Positions 27,843 to 35,875 of a DNA stretch of 64,000 nucleotides are shown in pieces. The notes below the pieces were generated by a model. That model ran no database searches and was not told the DNA's origin. It saw only the letters and a list, made by a program, of their open reading frames with translations. Position numbers and translations under genes: made by a program. Origin of the DNA: an uncultured Armatimonadota bacterium. Lineage in GTDB: Bacteria > Armatimonadota > Fimbriimonadia > Fimbriimonadales > Fimbriimonadaceae. Numbering within the stretch: position 1 is the first letter of the stretch; each line of letters opens with the position of its first letter. The stretch lies in NCBI GenBank assembly GCA_903899015.1, contig CAIUHP010000043.1, positions 62,001 to 126,000 of the forward strand. Reading direction: 5' to 3'.

Positions 27843-29120
27843 CTAAGGAAGTTTCTTGAAAACCTGAGTCGGACAGCAAAGACTGAACTGTCTCAAACCC
27901 ACTTGATATCGAGCTTCCGCGAACAAAGCCGTATTCTTCGATGACGAAATTGGCACGATTATTTTCGGCGAAGCCTTACCGGGTTTTGCACCCTCGACCG
28001 ACAAGGTTCCTGCCACCTTATATTTGGATTTTCTAAAATCTAAATCATCTGACTCAGCTACCCAAACCGAAAGTTTGACTAGCGCAGGCCCATCGGTTGA
28101 GAAACCTACTTGAACGCCGCGCTTGTCGCCACTCATCTCTGAAATCTGCCAACTCTGCTTGGGCATCTTAAAATCGCCCGCAATTGATCGAGCGAAAGCA
28201 CCGATCGATTCAATAGCCTCGATTTTGTTGCCGAGATCGTGACCAGCATTTGGAACGGTTACTGCCCACTTCGGTTGCTTAAGGTCGTTCCAATATTGAC
28301 TAAGTGCGTCAACGGTCCAATAAGGATCGTTGGCACCTTTAACGATCAGAGTGGGAATCTTGATGTTCGTACGATAGGAGAATGGATCGACGATCTGCCC
28401 TAGTCTTTGCCCAGCTTTCGTTTGTAGTTTTGCCTGTAGACCTCGTCGCGTATAGTCTTGAATTTCTTCCGAGTAGGTTCCCCACGAATCAAGTTGGTGC
28501 TTCATTTGCTTCGGCACGTTCAGATTGTCGATGACCATCGGAGCTATCCCCTTCACTCGGCGATCTCTTGAAGCCCCGACAAACCAAGTCGTCCATCCGC
28601 GCTTGCTGGCACCGGTTACTACAAAGTGGTGAATAGGGTTGCTCGATGACTTTGTCAGAGCTTCTACCGCATCCATGGCCCGAATTGCACTTTTGGCCAT
28701 TGGAAACAGCAAGGGCCAAGAGGCATCGCCCGTTGAAAGATACTTTTCAAAGGTGTGGGCAATAAGATCGTCCTCTTTCATGCCGTAAAGTGGCTGGTTG
28801 GGGATATCAAAGAGCATGGCCGTTGGCATTCCAGTAGCTTCAGTAATCAGTGAGAGATCGAGGTAATCGCCAGGGCGAGGACCGTCACCCGTGATGAAGA
28901 GAATTGCCGTTCCCTTGGTTTGCAACTTAGTCGGCTGACGCATCAAAATCGTGTGCTTCCAAGGATGACCCTGCCACGTTTGGCTAATCATTTCAACTTC
29001 ACCTTTCGCTTGATTTCGATAACTGAACGTAAAAGAGGAATCTTTTAGTGCCAGATAATCGTAAAGCTCATGGGGAGCAGTGACTTGGTTCAAGGCGATT
29101 GCGACCAGAAAACTAAGCAT
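27843..29120 (-). CDS. PhoPQ-activated pathogenicity-related (PqaA) family protein
   Basis: A 425-residue exported alpha/beta hydrolase-like protein with signal peptide MLSFLVAIALNQVTA. VTGASKRGWTTWFVGASRDRRVKGI (shown in part: TGASKRGWTTWFVGAS) carries the nucleophile-elbow-like G-x-S-x-G variant, and the long SWGTYSEEIQDYTRRGLQ segment is typical of PF10142. Despite the name, the family is widespread in environmental bacteria and Dictyostelium and has no proven substrate. AGGA precedes the ATG. Runs towards mtnA on the same strand with a 68-base gap. Confidence 0.88.
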   Translation of the reverse strand: MLSFLVAIALNQVTAPHELYDYLALKDSSFTFSYRNQAKGEVEMISQTWQGHPWKHTILMRQPTKLQTKGTAILFITGDGPRPGDYLDLSLITEATGMPTAMLFDIPNQPLYGMKEDDLIAHTFEKYLSTGDASWPLLFPMAKSAIRAMDAVEALTKSSSNPIHHFVVTGASKRGWTTWFVGASRDRRVKGIAPMVIDNLNVPKQMKHQLDSWGTYSEEIQDYTRRGLQAKLQTKAGQRLGQIVDPFSYRTNIKIPTLIVKGANDPYWTVDALSQYWNDLKQPKWAVTVPNAGHDLGNKIEAIESIGAFARSIAGDFKMPKQSWQISEMSGDKRGVQVGFSTDGPALVKLSVWVAESDDLDFRKSKYKVAGTLSVEGAKPGKASPKIIVPISSSKNTALFAEARYQVGLRQFSLCCPTQVFKKLP

Positions 29121-29223
29121 AGTCAGCTTCCTTGTACCTTATGCGCGTTAAAACTTTGCACTCAAAATAGTGCGTGAACGTACTGAAAGGGCTATCCCGT
29201 CGTGTCTCTTAACAACGGACACC

Positions 29224-29252
29224 TTGACACTGACAGTTAAAGGTGCGAGAAT
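29224..29252 (+). promoter_or_regulatory. Probable sigma-70 promoter of the stalk-domain protein
   Basis: TTGACA at 29224-29229 and GAGAAT at 29247-29252 are separated by 17 bases, an exact -35 box with a 4/6 -10 box. The start would lie near 29259, about 42 bases before the ATG at 29301, leaving room for the GGGGG-containing ribosome site. This gene is therefore one of the few here with a classical leader. Confidence 0.55.
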
Positions 29253-29300
29253 AGGGGTCGTCTCGTCATCTGCGACGAGTCTGCCGGGGGCAATTACGAT

Positions 29301-30740
29301 ATGGACATGACGAGTAAAACAATCCGCAAGATGTGCGTGCTTGCAGGAATTGCAGCTTTAGGGGTTTCAGCCCAAGCAATTTCGCTTGATGCGCGCATCA
29401 TGATCGATCGGGCACTAAACAGTCCGACACTTACAGTTCGGTATTCGGGAGCTCACACTGCTCTCGTGGAGCTACAGGTTAACGGCGTCAGCCTCGGCAC
29501 TCGTTCGGTGACCGCCAGCAAAGACTCTGGAGAGACCAACTTCACCCTTAATCTTTCTGACTTGAAGGATGGAGACAACGAAGTTGAAATTCGATTGTTC
29601 GACCGAACCGGAAAGCTTGTTGGCAGCGATCGAACCAATATCTCGACCGACCAAAGCAACCAAGGCCCAGTATTCCTAACCTCTCCAAAGGTCGGAGCAA
29701 CGGTACGCGGTCCAGTTGAAGTCAAGCTTGGTTTCGGTAAGGAACTTAAGAATTCATACGTCAGCTTCTTTGTCGACAACAACTTCAAGAAGATGTCCAA
29801 CTATCCTCCTTACACTTACGTGTGGGACACGGCTCGCGAAACAAATGGCTGGCACGTGGTTGAGGCTTGGGCGATCGACGAAGCAAGCACGACATACAAG
29901 AGCAAGCAGACTCGAGTCTTCATCGACAATCCAAGTGGTCGAACCGAGCGAAACAACGTTTCCACCGACATCACACCAACTGCCCCTACGATTCGAGGCG
30001 GAACGGTATCCGGAGACTCTGAAGTTCGAAATGTTGCTCAAGGCGGAACAGCCAAGGCAAGTTCTTCAGTTGGCGGCAAAGCTCCTCATCTAACAGCTTC
30101 ACTCTCATCGAACCCAATCCACTCAAGCATTGCTGGTTCAGCTACGGATATCAAGCCGGCTCCTGCGGGACGAACCATCATGACTGATGTTCGATCGTTC
30201 ACTCCGACAGGCAAGAGATTGGTCGCTACCAACTTTGGCAACAAAGGCGAGATCATGATCACGATGAGCAAAGTGCTCACCCCAACAGCTACCCAAAAGC
30301 TTCCTAAGACAGATGTCTTGAACAGCTTTAACTCAGCTGCTCGAATGGTCAGCATTACTCGTGGCCAACGCGTTCCGAACCTCGGAGCGTTTGCCATCGA
30401 ACTGAACTCACAATTTGTTAAGTTCGATGTTCAGCCAAGAGTAGATAACGGTGTTCCGATGACTCCATTCCGCTATCTCATCGAGAAGGATGGCGGCAAA
30501 GTTAACTGGCAGAACATGACCAAGACGGTCACCGCTACTGCAGATGGTAAGTCCATGACGATTCAGATCGGCGACAAGAACGCCAAGGTCAACAACCTTT
30601 CGGTTTCGATGGAAGTAACTCCTTACATCGACCGAGGTCGAACAATCGTTCCTCTTAGCTTCATCCACGAAGCGTTGAACGTAGACGTTCAATTTGATAA
30701 GGAAACCGGTCACGTCCTGATCACTTCGATCAAGAAGTAA
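29301..30740 (+). CDS. Secreted stalk-domain protein (Ig-like domain plus copper amine oxidase N-terminal-like domain)
   Basis: A 479-residue exported protein; signal peptide around residues 5-27 ending in SAQA. Residues about 30-115 look like a beta-sandwich, and GPVFLTSPKVGATVRGPVEV to FIDNPSG (about 130-215) is a bacterial Ig-like domain (VYVDN/WDT pattern). A Ser/Thr/Gly-rich linker leads to a C-terminal PF07833-type domain (about 355-479: NGVPMTPFRYLIEKDGG, DRGRTIVPLSFIHEALNVDV). Such proteins are cell-surface or envelope structural parts. Probably abundant, with a strong promoter and a strong terminator. Confidence 0.82.
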   Translation: MDMTSKTIRKMCVLAGIAALGVSAQAISLDARIMIDRALNSPTLTVRYSGAHTALVELQVNGVSLGTRSVTASKDSGETNFTLNLSDLKDGDNEVEIRLFDRTGKLVGSDRTNISTDQSNQGPVFLTSPKVGATVRGPVEVKLGFGKELKNSYVSFFVDNNFKKMSNYPPYTYVWDTARETNGWHVVEAWAIDEASTTYKSKQTRVFIDNPSGRTERNNVSTDITPTAPTIRGGTVSGDSEVRNVAQGGTAKASSSVGGKAPHLTASLSSNPIHSSIAGSATDIKPAPAGRTIMTDVRSFTPTGKRLVATNFGNKGEIMITMSKVLTPTATQKLPKTDVLNSFNSAARMVSITRGQRVPNLGAFAIELNSQFVKFDVQPRVDNGVPMTPFRYLIEKDGGKVNWQNMTKTVTATADGKSMTIQIGDKNAKVNNLSVSMEVTPYIDRGRTIVPLSFIHEALNVDVQFDKETGHVLITSIKK

Positions 30741-30761
30741 TCCTCCTCCCCCGGAGGCTCA

Positions 30762-30803
30762 AAAACCCTAGCGAAGGAATCTTCGCTAGGGTTTTGTTTT
30801 TTT
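30762..30803. terminator. Bidirectional rho-independent terminator
   Basis: A perfect 15-base stem (30762-30776 with 30781-30795; AAAACCCTAGCGAAG) and a GAAT loop, followed by GTTTTTTT. Flanking A residues on the left give a T-run on the other strand as well. It separates the stalk-domain gene from the converging DapA-family gene. Confidence 0.93.
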
Positions 30804-30852
30804 GAATAACTGGGTGGGATCCTTTGCTAGAAGCGCGACAAGTCGGGTTGTC

Positions 30853-31728
30853 CTATCGGTACAGTTGCCTAACTTTGGCCAGCGCCAAAGCAACTTGTTC
30901 GCCAGCCAAGGATTCAAGGGGCAATCGAACGTCAGCAGACGGCAATACTCCCAGTTCATGAAGAATGAGCTTGTTGGCTGCCGGTTGCTTGCACGAGCGA
31001 ATCTCTTTAAGAGCAGGCATGATGAGTTCGTGCTTCGTTTCGGCCGACTCGCGATTGCGCGGCCATTCACTAACAATCTGACTCAGCCATCCAGGAACCA
31101 GGTTCGCGGCTCCGCTGATCGTTCCAGTCCATCCGGCTGCTAGCGCCCTGACGAGTAATGTTTCGTCACCCACGAACAGGGACTTAGTCGAGCCGCTCAG
31201 TGCATCGGCGTAGCTTGCAAGGTTATCGGCGTTGCCGCTGCTATCTTTAAGTCCAACCATCCGATCATGCTTGGATAGCCGGTGCATCAATTCGGGCGTC
31301 AGAGTGATGCCAGTCCGCTGCGGGAAGTTATAGATCAATACCCCTACCGGAGACTTATCCAGAACAGCTTCGAACCAGCGTGCAATCCCCTCTTCCGAAA
31401 CATCTCGAAAGTATCCCGGCGGCATCAATAAGACGCCCTTCGCTCCCGCTGCGCCGGTCTGCTTGCAGAGCCAAACCGCTTCATCGAGACTGGGAGTCGC
31501 TACTCCCAAAATCACATCGAGACCTTCGGCTAAGGCAACCGAGGTCTTAACGAGATCTCGCTTCTCAACCGCGCTGAGTGACGGACCTTCGCCATTTGTT
31601 CCTGCCAGCACGACCCCCTTGCAGCCACCGGCCCTAAACCAAGCGGTCAATTTGGCAACTGCCGCATAGTCAATTCCACCTTTCGCGTCGAAAGGTGTAA
31701 CGCTCGCCGGATATACGCCGGCGATCAT
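30853..31728 (-). CDS. Dihydrodipicolinate synthase (DapA) family aldolase/lyase
   Basis: A 291-residue class I aldolase TIM barrel. The pyruvate-binding GTNGEG is at residues 43-48, the conserved Tyr at 133 (YNFPQRTG), and the Schiff-base Lys at 161 (GLKDSSGN). It condenses or cleaves a 2-keto acid; true DapA cannot be told from other family members. The ATG overlaps the fumarylacetoacetase stop as ATGA (31725-31728), and that gene in turn overlaps an unknown protein, so all three are one translation unit. A role in the aromatic pathway instead of lysine synthesis is possible. Confidence 0.88.
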   Translation of the reverse strand: MIAGVYPASVTPFDAKGGIDYAAVAKLTAWFRAGGCKGVVLAGTNGEGPSLSAVEKRDLVKTSVALAEGLDVILGVATPSLDEAVWLCKQTGAAGAKGVLLMPPGYFRDVSEEGIARWFEAVLDKSPVGVLIYNFPQRTGITLTPELMHRLSKHDRMVGLKDSSGNADNLASYADALSGSTKSLFVGDETLLVRALAAGWTGTISGAANLVPGWLSQIVSEWPRNRESAETKHELIMPALKEIRSCKQPAANKLILHELGVLPSADVRLPLESLAGEQVALALAKVRQLYR

Positions 31729-32981
31729 AGAGCTGGAAGCACCTGGTTTGTAAGTGTGCCAAATCCAACAACGTAGCCCTTTCCTTGGCAGTAGCCTGTG
31801 ATACTAACCACATCACCATCTTCCAAGAATCTTCGCTCCTCACCTGTTTCAGTCATGACGAGCGGCTTTGAACCTCGCCAAGCGAGTTCAAGCATCGAAC
31901 CAAACGTTCCCTCTTCGGTACCGCTGATCGTTCCCGTTGCGTAAAGATCTCCTGGTTCGGTGGGAGTTCCGTTGCTTGTCTGGTGGGCTAATTGTTGAGC
32001 GAAGCTCCAATAGAGTTCGTTAGCATTTGTACGCGAGACCACCTGAGGAGCCTTCATTTTTTCCGTTTGAATGGAAACCTCTAGCATGATATTGAAGTGG
32101 CTAGCTCGCTTCGTAGACAAATAAGGCAATGGGCTAGGATCTTGAACCGGGCCCCTCACTCGGAAAGGCTCTAGAGCGTCCATCGTAACCATCCAGGGAC
32201 TTACTGATGTCGCAAAGCTCTTGGCCAAAAATGGTCCAAGCGGTTGGTATTCCCATCGCTGAACGTCTCGCGCTGACCAGTCATTGACAAGGGCAACACC
32301 GAAGATATGGTCTTCTGCTTCCTCGATTGGAATGGTTTCCCCGAATTCGTTTCCGTCTGACAAGAAGAATCCAAGTTCAAGTTCAAAATCCAGTTCCCGG
32401 GTCGGACCGTATTCGGGAGTATCTGAATCAGCCGCTTTTGTTTGCCCCTTCGGACGAAAAATGGGCAGATCCGAAGGAATGACACTCGATGCTCGTCCGT
32501 TATAGCCAACCGGTAGGTGCCGATAATTCGGCAAAAGAGGTGCCATATCTGGGCGAAACATACGGCCAACATTACTTGCGTGATTGATCCCTGAATAGAA
32601 GTCGACAAAGGCTGGGATCTCCATTGGCAGTGCCATTGGAAGTTCGGTGTAGGGGATGAGGAGTGATTTCTTCAGCTTCGAATTATCTCGTACTTTCGGA
32701 TTCCCCTCTCGAAACAAGTCAAACAATGCTTTTCGTAGTTCGGAACAACCACTCTTGCCTAGCTCCATATACCCCTCGGCTTCGGCCAACTCCTCAAAGG
32801 GCAGCAAGCCCTCCTCAATAAAGCCGACGATGTCGACAAGGTAGTCGCCAATTCTAGAGACTAGAAGTACGCTGTCATCGCCCGTTTCTGCAATTCCAAA
32901 AGGGAGATTTTGGATCGGGAAATGGCTTCCAACCGGAACATTGACCCAACTCTTGGAGTTGGGTGAAACGACAAAACTCAT
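31725..32981 (-). CDS. fahA: Fumarylacetoacetase
   Basis: A 418-residue enzyme of full eukaryote-like length. The N-terminal SH3-like domain (PNSKSWVNVPVGSHFPIQNLPFGI, in part: PNSKSWVNVPVGSHFPIQNL), the metal-site segment DFYSGINHASNVGRMFR, LDFELELGFFLSDGNEFGE and the PFLAKSFATSVSPWMVTMDAL (in part: PFLAKSFATSVSPWMV) motif are all those of tyrosine-degradation fumarylacetoacetase. It splits fumarylacetoacetate to fumarate and acetoacetate. Middle gene of a three-gene unit with ATGA overlaps at both ends (32978-32981 and 31725-31728). No homogentisate dioxygenase is in the window. Confidence 0.94.
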   Translation of the reverse strand: MSFVVSPNSKSWVNVPVGSHFPIQNLPFGIAETGDDSVLLVSRIGDYLVDIVGFIEEGLLPFEELAEAEGYMELGKSGCSELRKALFDLFREGNPKVRDNSKLKKSLLIPYTELPMALPMEIPAFVDFYSGINHASNVGRMFRPDMAPLLPNYRHLPVGYNGRASSVIPSDLPIFRPKGQTKAADSDTPEYGPTRELDFELELGFFLSDGNEFGETIPIEEAEDHIFGVALVNDWSARDVQRWEYQPLGPFLAKSFATSVSPWMVTMDALEPFRVRGPVQDPSPLPYLSTKRASHFNIMLEVSIQTEKMKAPQVVSRTNANELYWSFAQQLAHQTSNGTPTEPGDLYATGTISGTEEGTFGSMLELAWRGSKPLVMTETGEERRFLEDGDVVSITGYCQGKGYVVGFGTLTNQVLPAL

Positions 32982-33886
32982 CTGGCAACTCCTAGAAGTC
33001 CCATTTTCGCGAGCCCCTCTAGAGGCTCGTCGATGGAACAGGTTCCAATGCCTACAAAAATGTTTCGGACGTCTTCGATGTCATCCAACGATATTTTGTG
33101 GCCCTTCCAACTCATGCCGCCATCGTCAAACGACCAGTGCCGCGTGTCGTCATCGCGAAGAATCTCGGCGATTTCCTTTCGCGAGAAATCATGAGTGTAT
33201 GCCATCGCGCTCCCAGCGAGCGCGTTGAGAAATCCATGCATCTGAGCACCAATCGATTCATCGTAGTACGGCAATGGATGGTGAAGTCCAGCCGTTAGCT
33301 TGAAAGGGATGTCGAGAGTCGCGGTTGAATAGAGGAATCCTGCCAACGCATCTAGACTAGGGATGGCAGTCGGATCTAAGCCCCCCGTACGAGCCTTAGC
33401 TCCTAACCATTCGGTCGTTGCGATGATGGCAAGCGAATCATCCATGCCATCGGTTAATGGAATTTCCACGAAGACATCAATCTCGTTGAACGCCTTTAAG
33501 TCCCGCGTACATGCGTCAACAAGGTCATGAGATGGGACTCGAATTTCGTAAGCTTCCAGGGCAACGGATTCACCAAGTGTTTCGATAAGATCAGTCATCG
33601 CACCGGCATCGCTCTCAAGCGCCGTTTGCCACTCGTCGTAATTACGGGATGCTTGCCCAATAACCGTGACCGGAATCTCAGGAGTAACCGGGCGTTGTTC
33701 AATCACTTTGATGAGTTCCTCTAGTCGGTCGGAGGAAATAACAAATCTTCCAACCATCCAGTCATTAGGACCCTCAATCAAATGAATGTAATTCTCTAGC
33801 GCTTTCGCCATGTCAAGACGGGCAGGAGGAAATAAACCTGCATAGTCAAAAGTGCTCTCGAAGAGACCCTTAAGTGAGTCAACCAT
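32978..33886 (-). CDS. Conserved hypothetical protein coupled to fumarylacetoacetase
   Basis: A 302-residue soluble protein that I do not recognise as a named family. It starts SLKGLFESTFDYAGLFPPARLDM and contains periodic hydrophobic strands, a His/Asp-rich middle (LTAGLHHPLPYYDE) and a C-terminal EPLEGLAKMGLLGVAR. The LTAGLHHP stretch suggests a metal or phosphate site in a TIM-barrel-like fold, which is only inference. It is first in the operon and overlaps fahA by ATGA, pointing to a role in aromatic amino acid breakdown. The ATG lies 5 bases after TACTGT, with no ribosome site, suggesting a leaderless operon. Confidence 0.75.
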   Translation of the reverse strand: MVDSLKGLFESTFDYAGLFPPARLDMAKALENYIHLIEGPNDWMVGRFVISSDRLEELIKVIEQRPVTPEIPVTVIGQASRNYDEWQTALESDAGAMTDLIETLGESVALEAYEIRVPSHDLVDACTRDLKAFNEIDVFVEIPLTDGMDDSLAIIATTEWLGAKARTGGLDPTAIPSLDALAGFLYSTATLDIPFKLTAGLHHPLPYYDESIGAQMHGFLNALAGSAMAYTHDFSRKEIAEILRDDDTRHWSFDDGGMSWKGHKISLDDIEDVRNIFVGIGTCSIDEPLEGLAKMGLLGVAR

Positions 33887-34081
33887 AGATGACAGTATTC
33901 CACGCCTAACCCATCCCTACAGCACTCTCAGGCTCGGAAGTTTTGAAGTTAGGTCATATGAAAGCGCTAGCCCTAACACAAAGGAGTGACATCTCCAAAT
34001 TTGGACCAGGAATTTAACAAAGGTATCATAAAGGTGGAGCCTATTGGGCGTACGATGTGGTGCCCACTCCACGGAACCACC

Positions 34082-34657
34082 ATGGCCAAGATGAAAGTAT
34101 TAATTGCAGACGACGATCCGATCATTCGATTGGACCTGAAACAAATGCTCGAAAACCTCGGATACGAGGTCGTAGCAGAAGCTGGCGACGGACAGCAAGC
34201 CGTTGACCTTGCACGAACAACCAATCCAGACGTTTGCATCCTCGACGTTAAAATGCCGGTTATGGATGGCATCGAAGCGGTCACATTCATCACCGATGAA
34301 AACATCGCACCCACAATCCTGCTTACCGCTTATTCCGATAAAGAATTAGTCGACCGTGCGAAGAGTGCTGGCGTTTTCGCCTATCTCGTGAAGCCGTTCA
34401 AACCAAGCGACCTGCCTCCATCCATTGAAGTTGCCCGGAGCCGATTTGAGCAGAATATCCAGCTCAATAAGGAAGTCGGTAACTTGCAAGAGCGACTCGA
34501 GGCTCGAAAGCTCGTTGACCGAGCGAAAGGCATCCTCATGGATGAGCACAAGCTTCCTGAATCAGAAGCCTATCGCCGCATTCAAGTTCAGTCGATGAAT
34601 CTTCGAAAGACCATGCGAGAAGTTGCGGAAGCAATCATTCTCGCCAAGTCCATCTAG
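34082..34657 (+). CDS. Response regulator with ANTAR RNA-binding domain
   Basis: About 191 residues from ATG 34082 (MAKMKVLIADDDPIIR), preceded by GGAA; the frame is open to 33986 but that part is not family-like. REC domain with DDD near residues 10-12, phosphoacceptor in CILDVKMP and LVKPF. A coiled helix (FEQNIQLNKEVGNLQERLEAR, in part: NKEVGNLQERLEARK) links to a C-terminal ANTAR domain (VDRAKGILMDEHKLPESEAYRRIQ, in part: DRAKGILMDEHKLPESEAY), which binds dual stem-loops in leader RNAs to prevent termination. No kinase gene is adjacent. Confidence 0.93.
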   Translation: MAKMKVLIADDDPIIRLDLKQMLENLGYEVVAEAGDGQQAVDLARTTNPDVCILDVKMPVMDGIEAVTFITDENIAPTILLTAYSDKELVDRAKSAGVFAYLVKPFKPSDLPPSIEVARSRFEQNIQLNKEVGNLQERLEARKLVDRAKGILMDEHKLPESEAYRRIQVQSMNLRKTMREVAEAIILAKSI

Positions 34658-34681
34658 TCATTCCCAACCGATCAGCCATGC

Positions 34682-34687
34682 TATAAA
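34682..34687 (+). promoter_or_regulatory. -10-like TATAAA directly before the HIT gene
   Basis: TATAAA ends 6 bases before the ATG at 34694, so transcription would begin at or next to the start codon. There is no Shine-Dalgarno sequence. One of several such arrangements in the window. Confidence 0.5.
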
Positions 34688-34693
34688 GAAGTC

Positions 34694-35191
34694 ATGGCTG
34701 ATATTCTTTGGGCTCCTTGGCGGATGACCTATATTGAAAAGTCGTCTTCAGACAATCCTGGAGGCGACATTTTTGTAGATTTACCTGCTGAGCAGGATGA
34801 TGCGAAGAATTTCATCCTTTTCCGGGGGACGCATGCCTTTGTGATGCTCAACGCATTTCCCTATTCCGGAGGCCATATCCTTGTTGCTCCTTACCGACAA
34901 GTTCCCGATCTAGAGGGCCTGAACGACTCAGAACTTCTTGAGATCAACCAACTTCTGGCGAAGTCCGTTCGGTGGTTAAAGGGCTCCCATCGACCCGACG
35001 GCTTTAATATCGGAATCAACTTGGGAAAGGCGGCAGGAGCAGGAATTCCTGTTCACATTCATTGGCATATCGTTCCGCGTTGGAATGGAGACACCAACTT
35101 CATGACAACTGTCGGCGATGTTCGAGTGATTCCTCAGTCCCTCGAAGACTGCTATGCGAAGGTCAGTCAGGAGATTGCTCTTGACGCTTGA
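34694..35191 (+). CDS. HIT family nucleotide hydrolase/transferase
   Basis: A 165-residue histidine-triad protein. The active-site triad HIHWHIVPRWNGD and the NIGINLGKAAGAGIPVHIH nucleotide loop (in part: NIGINLGKAAGAGIP) are those of the Ap4A phosphorylase/HIT branch that includes mycobacterial-type HIT proteins. It hydrolyses or phosphorolyses dinucleoside polyphosphates or AMP conjugates. It overlaps the uracil-DNA glycosylase gene downstream, so it is the first of a two-gene unit. The ATG appears leaderless. Confidence 0.92.
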   Translation: MADILWAPWRMTYIEKSSSDNPGGDIFVDLPAEQDDAKNFILFRGTHAFVMLNAFPYSGGHILVAPYRQVPDLEGLNDSELLEINQLLAKSVRWLKGSHRPDGFNIGINLGKAAGAGIPVHIHWHIVPRWNGDTNFMTTVGDVRVIPQSLEDCYAKVSQEIALDA

Positions 35192-35792
35192 CGAGCTACG
35201 ATTGCAAGCCTCGACTTGTGAAGGCTGTTCGCTTTCCGAGCGCAGGACAAACGTAGTTTTCGGAGAAGGAAATCCGCTTTCACCGCTTGTCCTTATTGGT
35301 GAGGGCCCTGGAGACAACGAAGACAAATTAGGTCGCCCCTTTGTCGGTCGGGCGGGCCAGCTACTGGACAAGGCAATTATCGATGCGGGACTCCAGCGAT
35401 CGCAGGTTTATATAACGAATACCGTCAAATGCCGAGCTGCCGATTGGAGTAGCGGCAAGCCCGTGAATAGGGCCCCGACTGAAGTCGAGGTCACAGCTTG
35501 CAGACGATGGTTGGAGCCCCAAATTGCGATCCTCAAACCCAAAGTGATTTTGTGTATTGGTGCGCCCAGTGCTAAGAACCTAATCAAGAAGAATTTTTTG
35601 ATCACACGTGAACGAGGGATCTATTTCCCTTGCGAGTTTGCGCGCACGGCTATAGCAACTCTCCATCCTTCCTATATTCTTCGTGAGGCGAACAAAGGTG
35701 GGGATGGTGGATATTCACTTCTCGTCAGCGACATACGACGCGCCTACGAAGCGGCACTCAAACTTGCTGAAAAGGATGCAGAAACTCAGTAG
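35181..35792 (+). CDS. Uracil-DNA glycosylase, family 4/5 with Fe-S cluster
   Basis: About 203 residues from TTG 35181, which follows AGGAG by 7 bases; an ATG at 35154 would extend it by nine residues without a ribosome site. The cluster ligands are CEGC near the N-terminus, KCRAADW and TACRRWL. Motif A is GEGPGDNEDKLGRPFVGRAGQLL (in part: GEGPGDNEDKLGRPFVGRAG) and motif B LHPSYILR. It excises uracil from DNA. It overlaps the HIT gene by about 11 bases, so the two are coupled. Confidence 0.9.
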   Translation: MTLDELRLQASTCEGCSLSERRTNVVFGEGNPLSPLVLIGEGPGDNEDKLGRPFVGRAGQLLDKAIIDAGLQRSQVYITNTVKCRAADWSSGKPVNRAPTEVEVTACRRWLEPQIAILKPKVILCIGAPSAKNLIKKNFLITRERGIYFPCEFARTAIATLHPSYILREANKGGDGGYSLLVSDIRRAYEAALKLAEKDAETQ

Positions 35793-35875
35793 ACGATCAC
35801 TTCCATGGATCTCAAAAGAGTTTGATTGTCGTAAGAAAACCTAGCCTTTTACGTTTTCGCCTAAAATAAACACCT

